Shown here: in pieces, positions 37,280 through 46,000 of the stretch
How the letters are laid out: each line of letters opens with the position of its first letter
Position numbering within the stretch: position 1 is the stretch's first letter
Assembly: GCA_018714165.1 (NCBI GenBank)
Contig: DVNU01000042.1
Coordinates: 1-50,715, forward strand
Source of the DNA: Candidatus Coproplasma excrementipullorum
GTDB taxonomy: Bacteria; Bacillota; Clostridia; Christensenellales; Borkfalkiaceae
Length of the DNA: 50,715 nucleotides
Reading direction: 5' to 3'
Translations under genes and position numbers: made by a program
Notes under the pieces: generated by a model
Told to the model about the DNA's origin: nothing
Database searches by the model: none
Seen by the model: the letters and a program-made list of their open reading frames with translations, nothing else

Positions 37280-38262
37280 GCCTGCACCGCCTCCCTCAGA
37301 ATATTTAGGTCGGATGCGACGTTGTTCATAAGCTGCTCAACCTTATCAATGCAGTTGGCTGCCTTTGCACCGTCGGCCAGCTTTATATTTTCGATGCTTT
37401 CAAAGAGCTTGTCCCACAAGTCGGACACTTCGTTGAAGGCACTTTTGAAGGTTGCCAGCGCCTCTCCTGCCTTTTTGTAGCGTTCGAACTCCTCGGCGGC
37501 ACGCTCCGCTGACTCCATCGCGGCCTTCGCGTCGGCCACAGCCGCATCTCTCTCCCTGCAAGCTGTCTCCAGCTCTTCGAGCGTCTTGGGGTCGTCCACA
37601 GCCACTTCGACGGTCTCAACCGCCTGTTTATTTGCCTTAGCCGCCTCCTCCTCAAGCTCCTTTATGCGATTTTGGGCGGCAAGGGCGGCCTCTTTAGCCT
37701 TTTGAGCATTTGCCTCAGCCGCCTCTTTTTCTCTACGCAGAGCGGCCAGTTCCGTTTTTGATTGCTCATCACGACTGTCAAGCTGCCCGTTAAGGAAATC
37801 TATCTGCTGTTGGCGACTCTCTATTTCCGTCGCCTGCTCTTTTATCTTTTCTGTGAGCTGGCGGACGGAGAGTTCAGGCGTCTCCTCATCGGCAATAAGC
37901 TGCTCGCGGATCTCGTCGGCCGCACCAGCGATGAGCGCCAGCTTTGTGATGCCCATGCCGGCGTGTGCCTTTAAATAGTCGCTGTCGAGGTCGAGAACCT
38001 TTATGTAGTTGTAGGCGTGGCGCTCCTTAATGCCAAGTGCAGTCTGCACATAGTCCTTGAAGTCGGCAAAACCTGCGGCTTTATAGAGCTGTTCGTCGCG
38101 CATGCGTTTCATGTCCTTGGCGAGGATGATAAGGCATTCGGCAGCACGTTCACCGGCACGGAGCATCTCTGTATGTACCTGCATGAATGTCAACTGCTCG
38201 GGCGTCATCTCTGCCTCAGGCATCAGCACAAGTTGGGTGTAGGTTGTAGTTGCGTTTTCCAT
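37276..38262 (-). CDS. Coiled-coil DNA-binding-like phage protein (DUF3102-like)
   Basis: AAGFADFKDYVQTALGIKERHAYNYIKV followed by long coiled coil. Confidence 0.6.
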   Translation of the reverse strand: MENATTTYTQLVLMPEAEMTPEQLTFMQVHTEMLRAGERAAECLIILAKDMKRMRDEQLYKAAGFADFKDYVQTALGIKERHAYNYIKVLDLDSDYLKAHAGMGITKLALIAGAADEIREQLIADEETPELSVRQLTEKIKEQATEIESRQQQIDFLNGQLDSRDEQSKTELAALRREKEAAEANAQKAKEAALAAQNRIKELEEEAAKANKQAVETVEVAVDDPKTLEELETACRERDAAVADAKAAMESAERAAEEFERYKKAGEALATFKSAFNEVSDLWDKLFESIENIKLADGAKAANCIDKVEQLMNNVASDLNILREAVQA

Positions 38263-38274
38263 GATGTTATCTCC

Positions 38275-38397
38275 TTATAATTTTTCGATATCAAAATCTA
38301 AGATATCTATTGTTTTCTTTATTTGAGCGATTTGGTCAGTATAAAACTCAACGCGTTCTTTGTGGCCTTTGTTCTCGTCCTCCAGCTCGCGCTGCAT
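38275..38397 (-). CDS. Short coiled-coil ORF downstream of G9 tract
   Basis: MQRELEDENKGHKERVEFYTDQIAQIKKTIDILDFDIEKL*; the same frame is open upstream to the TAG ending ORF 38467. Confidence 0.4.
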   Translation of the reverse strand: MQRELEDENKGHKERVEFYTDQIAQIKKTIDILDFDIEKL

Positions 38398-38466
38398 CTT
38401 AGCAAGATACTCACCCAGCGCAACATATATAATTGCCCGGTGCTCGGAAAGTGTTCTTATCTCTTG

Positions 38467-38685
38467 CTATAAAATACTGTAATGAGCCTGCTGACCCCCC
38501 CCCGGTACAACGTTTGCCTTCTTGCGGCTGCGAGGCAATTCCTTGGGGTTTATTCCACCCGCGGATAGAACGGCAATGATATCCTCCCGCGTGCATCCGT
38601 TGAGCTCGGCAAGGATCGTAACCTGCTTACCCTTGTTTTTTGCGGTGCGGTAGTCGCGTACAATCTCTTCAGGTGACATCTCCAT
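38467..38685 (-). CDS. HTH-like early protein interrupted by G9 tract
   Basis: EIVRDYRTAKNKGKQVTILAELNGCTREDIIAVLSAGGI; C-terminus read through G9. Confidence 0.6.
   Translation of the reverse strand: MEMSPEEIVRDYRTAKNKGKQVTILAELNGCTREDIIAVLSAGGINPKELPRSRKKANVVPGGGQQAHYSIL
38495..38503. repeat. Homopolymer tract C9 (G9 on coding strand)
   Basis: Direct count. Confidence 0.9.
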
Positions 38686-39325
38686 AGAATGGCGCCTCCT
38701 TTATATAGTTTGTGACCGATGCCCTTTTCAGCGTTGCCTCAACGAAAAACGCAGACGCCTCGTAGGCCACCATCAGCTGAATGTTGCCATCAGGCAGCAC
38801 TTTATTATAGTTGCGACTCTGCATGCGCCCTATCAGGACGACATGCGTCCCCACGGGGAGATCTGCAGTAAAACGCGCGTTGGTATTCCATACTATTGCG
38901 GGTATGTAGTCAGAACGTCCATTTTGTCTGTTAATGGCCATCATCAGATCTGTTACCTCATAGCCGTTTAAAGTGGTCCTGTAGACAGGCGGCTTGCAGA
39001 TGGTACCAGACAGCGCTATGTAATTGGCTGCCTCGGCGACTTCCTTCCTTACCTCTGCCGCGTATATATAAAGCCGCAAATGGCAACTACCATCTTTGCG
39101 GTAGCTATAACTGTGGAACTGGCCAGCTATGCCGAGCTTATCACCCTGAACTATTTTGTGACGCCTTAAAAGGCGAGCTGATATATGAACAGGCAAAATA
39201 TCGCAGGTGCCCGATCGACGCATGACCTTTATGAAAAAACTGTACATGTCCGTTCTATCCATAGCGTGGTCGAACACAGGTCGCGTGGCGACTTCGCCAT
39301 ACACATAAGCATAATTTGTCACCAT
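38669..39325 (-). CDS. SSB-like tandem OB-fold protein
   Basis: NYAYVYGEVATRPVF and NYIALSGTICKPPVYRTTLNGYEVTDLMMAINRQNGRSDYIPAIVW. Confidence 0.8.
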   Translation of the reverse strand: MVTNYAYVYGEVATRPVFDHAMDRTDMYSFFIKVMRRSGTCDILPVHISARLLRRHKIVQGDKLGIAGQFHSYSYRKDGSCHLRLYIYAAEVRKEVAEAANYIALSGTICKPPVYRTTLNGYEVTDLMMAINRQNGRSDYIPAIVWNTNARFTADLPVGTHVVLIGRMQSRNYNKVLPDGNIQLMVAYEASAFFVEATLKRASVTNYIKEAPFYGDVT

Positions 39326-39612
39326 CTTGAGCCCTCCTTCTTTCTGTCTACACGAATGATCTTTTTCTTTAATGCAGCAAGCTCTTCGGGCGGCACGTCG
39401 GCTATTGCCCTGCCGCCGAACCACATGGCACAGAACTTAAGGAAAAAGGTCACGTCTTTTATTCTTCCCGAAAGTTTGAACGTGCCGGCTTGCGCAAGCT
39501 GGTCGGGCGTGTATACGCTCTTCATTACCCTGCCGCCTCCATGCATTACCGCGCACAGACGTAGTTTGTATGTAACGGCCTTAATAGAGCCCTTCAAACA
39601 AAATTTATTCAT
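39319..39612 (-). CDS. Small phage protein
   Basis: ORF in early operon. Confidence 0.5.
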   Translation of the reverse strand: MNKFCLKGSIKAVTYKLRLCAVMHGGGRVMKSVYTPDQLAQAGTFKLSGRIKDVTFFLKFCAMWFGGRAIADVPPEELAALKKKIIRVDRKKEGSRW

Positions 39613-39845
39613 TCTGCCGCCTCCGCATTGAGCTTATTGACAAGGTTTTGAACCACTGCCTTGTCCTCGCTATAGTGGCCGAAATACTCACGATTCCCTG
39701 AATGATCGACCACATTCTTGTCAATGAGCCGATAGGCAATATAATTACATTTGCCGTTTATATAATTGCTGCTCAACTTCCATTCACTGCATTTACCCAT
39801 TGTAAAGTCCTCCTTGGTAAAATCAATTAAGCTGTTTCCGCGCAA
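39609..39845 (-). CDS. Small phage protein
   Basis: ORF in early operon; internal start MGKCSEWKLSSNYINGK likely. Confidence 0.5.
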   Translation of the reverse strand: MRGNSLIDFTKEDFTMGKCSEWKLSSNYINGKCNYIAYRLIDKNVVDHSGNREYFGHYSEDKAVVQNLVNKLNAEAAE

Positions 39846-40027
39846 AACAAAGCAACTATTTCGTCAACCGAGACATTCAAAATTTCTGCGATATTTGGCA
39901 GCAGCTTAATGTTGGGCTGACAGATGCCAGAGATCCATTGGCTTATAAGGCTCTGGGTTACACCAAGCCTCTTAGCGAACTCAACTTGAGTTAGCCCCGC
40001 CTTTTTGAGAAGCTCTTTCATTGCCAC
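39827..40027 (-). CDS. Cro-like XRE regulator
   Basis: KKAGLTQVEFAKRLGVTQSLISQWISGICQPN HTH. Confidence 0.85.
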   Translation of the reverse strand: MAMKELLKKAGLTQVEFAKRLGVTQSLISQWISGICQPNIKLLPNIAEILNVSVDEIVALFCAETA

Positions 40028-40033
40028 CTCCTA

Positions 40034-40098
40034 AAAGATTTTCTTGTATTATAATATTAGATTTTCTTGTTGTCAAGTATTTTATTAGAAATTCTTGT
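40034..40098. promoter_or_regulatory. Lysogeny control region: early promoter and three operator copies
   Basis: Minus strand TTGACA-17-TATAAT (40048..40076); repeats AAAGATTTTCTTGT 40034, TTAGATTTTCTTGT 40057, TTAGAAATTCTTGT 40085. Confidence 0.75.
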
Positions 40099-40164
40099 AA
40101 TAATTTTCCTGTAGGGTATTCCCTAAACATTGTCAATATGATATAATATAAGAAACTCTAATAA

Positions 40165-40563
40165 ATGGAGGAAATTATGAACCGCATTCGTGAACTGCGA
40201 AAAGCCGCAGGCTATACCCAAGAAAAGCTTGCGTCTGTGCTATGTGTATCTCAAGCAAATTTATCAGGCTGGGAACTTAACAAGTGGCAGCCCGATCAGG
40301 ATGCACTTAATAAAATGGCTGACCTCTTCAACGTTTCCATTGACTATCTCCTCGGTAGAACAGAAAACGCCCCCGACCCCCTCTCCGGATGGACGGAAGA
40401 GGAAAAGGCCGCGGGCGTCGGAAGGCATCCCACCTACCTATCGGAAGACGAGATCAACTGGCTGGAGCTGCGAAGTGAAATTTTAAGGGTATACGGCGAA
40501 AAGAACCTTTCTGCCGTAGTCACCATGCTTGAGGCTTGGGTTAATAAAAATCAACAAACATAA
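40165..40563 (+). CDS. CI-like XRE repressor
   Basis: RELRKAAGYTQEKLASVLCVSQANLSGWELNKWQPD HTH; divergent from Cro. Confidence 0.85.
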   Translation: MEEIMNRIRELRKAAGYTQEKLASVLCVSQANLSGWELNKWQPDQDALNKMADLFNVSIDYLLGRTENAPDPLSGWTEEEKAAGVGRHPTYLSEDEINWLELRSEILRVYGEKNLSAVVTMLEAWVNKNQQT

Positions 40564-40740
40564 AATATGCGCTAAATAGAAATCATCTATATTGATGGCT
40601 CCTAAAATATTGCGCTCATTTGGCACATTTTTTTATTCAAGTTCCCCCACTATTTTTATTATAAATTGACTTATATTTGTCATATTTTTTCTGCTATAAT
40701 ACCCCAAAACAAATAAATGTTTTACAAAGGAGTAAAAATT

Positions 40741-41970
40741 ATGGCAGGAAAACTTTCAGACGAGCTTATAAACATCTCTACCATGCTTATGGTCGCACAA
40801 GAACGCGGAGACATCCTTCGCGCTACCAATGCACTCAATGAGGCTATATTGGCTATAATTGAAACCGAAGAGAGAACTTGCGGGCTCGCCACGGAAAAGA
40901 AAAAGGCGTTATCGGCAATCATTAAATTTTCAAAAGGTGAAGTTATGAAAATGTCGAAAACGTTTAAAAAAGAATTTATTGCAAACGGCTGCGTGGCGCA
41001 TATCATTAAGCGTCCGAGCGGTAAAAGCGGCTGGTACTACCAGATAAGATATCGGCGCAACGGCTATGATATATCTGTGGCCGATAAAAATCTGGATACC
41101 GTAAAACAAAAATTTATAGAGAAAACTCTTCACTTGGAAGATCTCCGTGAAGTCGTCAAAACAAAAGTAACGCTCGCGTCAGCATTAAGCGATTGGTTAG
41201 CATGGAAAAAGGGCAAGGTCGACATCCGTACATGGAAAAATGCTGCAAGCAATGCAAAAAGATATTTGCCCGAAGATTTGACGTCGAAACCTATTAAAGA
41301 CATAAAGGTAACCGATGTAGATCGCTTTATGCGTTCTCTTGAAGAGAGACCGCGAATTTATGAGGAAGTACGCAGTATACTAAATCAAACTTTTAAATTT
41401 GCTATCGCTAATGGTGTTGTTGAGCGCAACCCTGTTCAGCTCACAAAATTTAAGCAAGCCGAACGACAGCCAAGAGAGGCACTTAACGTGGATCAGATTA
41501 AGGCTTTCCTTATAAGAGTTCAACAGCCACAGTTTGATCCCATACGGCAATTTGCGCTTGCAATGTATTTCTTCGGACTGCGGCCATGCGAAATCGATAA
41601 GGAGCTCCGTGTTGAGGGCAACTTCATTATTGCCCGAAACCGAAAGAGGAAACGAGGTAAAATTGAATTTAAAAAGATTCCCATCCACCCTCTTGCCAGA
41701 AAATATATTGATTTCAATAAATCGCTCTGCTGTGGCTTTGCAAGTAAAGCGCAATGCAAATACCTGAAGTTGGTGCTTGGTGGAACTCATACGGCTTATA
41801 GCCTCCGCCATACCTTTTCGACTCTTTGCCAGAAGAGCGTAAGGCCAGATATTGTCGATATTTGGATGGGCGACAGCCCTGAACGGCTTGTGGGCAGATT
41901 TTATACCCATTTTGACGACGACTTTATGTACAAACAAATGGAAAAAGTGGAATTTATAACGAGTGATTAA
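40741..41970 (+). CDS. int: Tyrosine recombinase/integrase
   Basis: TAYSLRHTFSTLCQKSVRPDIVDIWMGDSPERLVGRFYTH catalytic region; start may be 40717. Confidence 0.93.
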   Translation: MAGKLSDELINISTMLMVAQERGDILRATNALNEAILAIIETEERTCGLATEKKKALSAIIKFSKGEVMKMSKTFKKEFIANGCVAHIIKRPSGKSGWYYQIRYRRNGYDISVADKNLDTVKQKFIEKTLHLEDLREVVKTKVTLASALSDWLAWKKGKVDIRTWKNAASNAKRYLPEDLTSKPIKDIKVTDVDRFMRSLEERPRIYEEVRSILNQTFKFAIANGVVERNPVQLTKFKQAERQPREALNVDQIKAFLIRVQQPQFDPIRQFALAMYFFGLRPCEIDKELRVEGNFIIARNRKRKRGKIEFKKIPIHPLARKYIDFNKSLCCGFASKAQCKYLKLVLGGTHTAYSLRHTFSTLCQKSVRPDIVDIWMGDSPERLVGRFYTHFDDDFMYKQMEKVEFITSD

Positions 41971-41976
41971 ATTTCC

Positions 41977-41990
41977 TGCAATCGATTGCA
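41977..41990. repeat. 14-bp palindrome TGCAATCGATTGCA
   Basis: Shared 17-bp identity TGCAATCGATTGCAATT with 34893..34909. Confidence 0.85.
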
Positions 41991-42028
41991 ATTGAGAGTG
42001 CCGATAAAATGCCTGTTTTCGGGCAATT

Positions 42029-42054
42029 TTGCAACCCAAATTGCAACCCAAATC
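42029..42054 (+). promoter_or_regulatory. Putative integrase arm-type sites, two direct copies TTGCAACCCAAA
   Basis: Tandem 12-bp repeats between int stop and attR. Confidence 0.5.
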
Positions 42055-42141
42055 TATTAAAAAACGCAAAATAGGATACAATATGTTGCGAAGATAATAG
42101 TTAATTATACACAATATATTGATTGGCTGGCGGCATAATAT

Positions 42142-42168
42142 GGTTCAACTCCTGTTATCCGCACCAAA
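42142..42168 (+). repeat. attR: GGTTCAACTCCTGTTATCCGCACCAAA
   Basis: Identical 27 bp to 105..131, 170 bp beyond the integrase stop. Confidence 0.93.
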
Positions 42169-42205
42169 CACAAAGGGCACCCTGAAGGGTGCCCTTTGTG
42201 TTTGG
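42164..42205 (+). terminator. 19-bp perfect hairpin directly after attR tRNA 3' end
   Basis: CCAAACACAAAGGGCACCC-TGAA-GGGTGCCCTTTGTGTTTGG. Confidence 0.7.
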
Positions 42206-42355
42206 TATGAGTACTGTAAAATAACATGAGTTGAGGGCGGAGACGCGAGCGGGAGCGAGCGGTTTGCCTTGCGGCCGACACGTAAGACGACTGCGAAGGC
42301 AAACTGAATAGCGGGTGTCCGCTATTCATCGGGGCGCGCCGCTAAAGGCGCAAAA

Positions 42356-42376
42356 TCCTGTTATCCGCACCAAAAA
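42356..42376 (+). repeat. Third partial tRNA-Leu 3' end/att remnant (TCCTGTTATCCGCACCAAAAA)
   Basis: 21 bp identical to tRNA 3' end at attL, 214 bp outside attR. Confidence 0.85.
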
Positions 42377-42383
42377 CGGAATT

Positions 42384-42408
42384 GGAGCACGTTTGTGCTC
42401 CCTTTTTT
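42384..42408 (+). terminator. Terminator after third tRNA-Leu 3' remnant
   Basis: GGAGCAC-GTTT-GTGCTCC then CTTTTTT. Confidence 0.75.
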
Positions 42409-43004
42409 GTTGGTATGCGCACTATTCTGCCTCCACTTTTTAAGGAGAGGCGCCGAACAAGAGCACCGCGAAAGTGAGGCGGAAGGGTTTACGCTCTTGC
42501 ACCTCAGCCATGAAGAAAAAATTTGTTTAAGTACTACCCCTCCTTTACTTCCATCCCGGCAGCATTAAAGTAATAGCATGGCGCATCTGCCGTTTCCCTT
42601 AAGGGAACCCTCGGCAGAGCAGCGCTTCGCTCGCGCGGTCACCGCTTGCACATTGCACTTTGTGCTCGCTCATCTCGCTACGGCACGCACAAGTGGATGA
42701 CCACTGTTTGAAGAACAGCAATCCCGCCCCTTTACACAAGGGCGACCATATAAAAGAAGCGTGGCGGCAAATGCAATATTTGCCGCCACGCCCCTTGCGT
42801 TGGAAAAAAATATAAAGTGAGTTATATAGTATGTGGGCAAGTTAAAATGTTACCTTCCTGCGGGGCACCGGGGAGTTCATTGTAAGGATAAGGCGCCCGC
42901 AGGAGGAACATTTGAAGTACACCGCACCGCTTTGTGGTGCGGTGTACCTTTTATTTAACTACCTTGCGGTAATTAATATTTTAAGAAGATTGCTACGCTA
43001 TTGC

Positions 43005-46000
43005 TTAAGCAGCATCAGCTTCTGAACCAGTGGTATCCTCTTCAGCAGCCGCCTCTTTATCAGCCTCTACAGCCCAATCATAGCTAGGAAGGTCGCTCTC
43101 GGGGATATCGTCACCAGTCTTAGGAGTAACGGATACCATGTACATTTCGCCGCAATCATCGCAGAATTTAGCTACATAGTACGTACGGGTAACAGTGCCG
43201 TCTTCAGCGGTGGTATCTACGAACCAGTAGTAGTTGCCGTCGCCGGTCCAGATTTCGGGTTCTTCGGGGTCAACGGGTGCAACGGGTGCATCAGCGATGT
43301 GGAAGTGGAAATTATCTACCAACTCACGGCTGAGACCGCCTGCAAGAGTTACCTCGTATTTGAACGAATCAGCAACAGAACCAGCACCCACTTTGCCGTT
43401 GATATCGGCAGCAGTTACGGTGTACTTAACGGTGAAGTTACCATAGCTGTTATGGGTAGGAGGGTTGAAGGATACAAGCGTGAAGGCCTTATTGAGAGTA
43501 AGTGCAGCGCCGTCTTTCTCGAAAGGTGAAAGCTCGATCTCTGCAGTTACGTCGCAATTAGCATTCCTGCACTCGAAAGTCAGAGTGAACTTAAGCGCTT
43601 CATCATCCCAGCTATAACCATTGTAAGCGAAGTTATGACCGGTTGCCTTAGTAGGACCGCAGATCCAAGTCTGGCACTTAACACAGTAGTAGATATACTT
43701 GCCTTCTTCAGTGCAGGAAGCTGCATTGGTGTAGTAAGTATCCTGTGCAAGACCTTCGGTGGCGCCTTTGTATTCGCCTTCAGCCTCACCAACAGTTACA
43801 GTATCCCAATCCATACTCTCGGGAAGGGTGTTGGAAACCTTGCCAGGAACGGTATGAGAATCCCTGATGTGAACAACGATGGGCTTACCGCAAGCATCGC
43901 AAGTGAATACGCCGAGACCGCCCTCGCCTGCGCAAGTTAAGTCATAGTTGCCGGAAGGAATGATGCCTTCGGTAACGGCAGGATCATAGAACAGGTCATC
44001 ATCGATGAGCTGGCCGTTGAGGCTGTGCATAGCCTTGGCGCCTTCAACAACAACAGTTACAACCGCACCGGTATTAGTGCTTGTGTACTGATAGGTGGTA
44101 GTTGCAGGGCTGTCGCAATCGGAAGCGGACTGAGCGATAATCCTTACGCCGTTAGGAGCACTTTCTGCATCGTAAGCGGGGATATCATTCTCGCTGGCAG
44201 CTATGTCGCCGCAGTTAGCGCACTTACGCTCGTAATCCCAGTTCTTCTCTGCATCATTATAAACAAGGCTGTCTTTGTAGTCATGGCCAAGTTTGTCAAC
44301 AGCAACGGTCACAACCTTATCGCAAACATCGCAGAAGAATACTCTTGCGCCGTCTACAGTGCAGGTAGGCTCAACAACAAATACTTTGGTATGATCACTA
44401 CTTGCAGAAGACTGAGCGTTCACAACGGAATCAGACTCAACTTCTACTACCTTGCCGTCAACCTTAGGCTCGGTATGAGGATAGTACATATTGAGAACTA
44501 TAGGCTGACCGCAGTCTTCGCAAGTGAATACGCCGTAAACGCCGCCGTTAGACTCGTCGCAAAGCGCACCCTGAGGCTCGTTACCGGAGATCTCGATGTT
44601 AGGATAATCGCTTACGCTGTATCTCTTGCTATCGTCGAGCTCGCCGTATTCTTCATGAACGTGAGGAGTTGCAGGAACGACCTGAACTATGGTGAGGCTT
44701 TCGCCCTCATATGTACCGGTATAGGTGATGGAACCTTCTTCCTGGCAAGTTGCCTCTACTTTGGTTATAGTGTAATCTTTAAGATTGAAAGTTTCGGTTG
44801 CATCGCAGTTCTTGCAATCACGCTTTACAGTGAGGATAGGATCATTGGTGCCGGGTTCCGTACCTTCGGTAGCGGTGTACTCCCATTCATGATCGGGTAC
44901 GGGAATAACATCTTTAACGGAATCCTGGCAAACCGAGCAGTAGTAGATCTCGTAACCGGTCGTGCCGTCATCTGCGCAAGACGCAGCGAAGGTGTATACG
45001 TTGCTGCGGTTAGCTTCAACTTTCGCATCTTCAAGACGCTGAGCAGACATGTCGGTTGCATCAGTTTTAACAACTGGATTAGCGGGCTTGGTGTGAGGAA
45101 CACGGATATTAACAACTATAGGCCTGCCGCAATCGTCGCAGGTGAATACTGCGTAAACGCCCTGATCGGAGCAGGTAGGAGCCTGGCCGTTGTTGCCTGC
45201 AAGTTCCATGCCCTCGGGAAGGGAATCTACACCGGTATACTCAAGAACTTCGGAAGTGTCGATCGCTTCGCCGTTGAGGTGATGATAACCGCCGGGAAGT
45301 TTGCCGTCGAATTCAATGGTAAGGCCGGTCTTTTCATCGGTATAGGTGAAGTGAGCGTCCATCTCCTCGGAGCAGTTAACATCGGTATCGGTTATAGTAT
45401 ATTCATACTTGGAGAGGTTCTCATCAGTAAGCTCGGGAAGCTCAACTACTACCTTCTCGCCGCAAGCATTGCAGAATGCAGTAGCTGTTCCTTTCTCGCT
45501 CGCGCTGGGAGCTTTCTCAAGAGTGATCTCATCAACGTCGTGGCCCTTAGGAGCAAGCTCTTCGAACTCAACATAACCGCAGTCGTAGGTGCAAGGATAT
45601 ACTACCCAACCGCCCTCGCAAAGGGTGCTGCCGGGATTAGCAACTTCGAACCTGTAGTTCTCGTGATCGTAAACATGCTCGCCGGTCGCGGGAACGATAT
45701 CGGTCTTTTCGCCGGAAGTTTCGCCGCAGTAGATGCACTTGCTGATCGTGTAGCCCTCGCTCATGCAAGTAGGAGGAACAACAGTTTCTTCATAAGCATG
45801 ACCTGCTTCGATAAGCTCGTACCAAGCTTTGCCGCAATCGTTGCAAACCTTGATGTTGTAGCCGTTGGCAACAGCAGAATCGCAATCGTGCTCGCCATAA
45901 ATGTAATCAACATTCTCATGAGCGCAATCGTCAGCAACGCCTGCAGGGATCCTTGTTTCGGTGCCGTCAGCATAGGTAACAACGATCTCGTTGGTTGCTT

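Larger units (their letters stand above)
105..42168. mobile_element. Integrated temperate tailed prophage with lambda-like head/packaging, contractile P2-like tail and HUH Rep replication
   Basis: 27-bp direct repeat at both ends, integrase next to right end, complete packaging/head/tail/lysis order. Confidence 0.95.

Noticed and set aside
42760-42791. 13-bp perfect hairpin CGTGGCGGCAAAT/ATTTGCCGCCACG as a regulatory RNA
   Set aside because: Isolated intergenic inverted repeat without promoter; most likely a terminator or interspersed repeat, not supported further.
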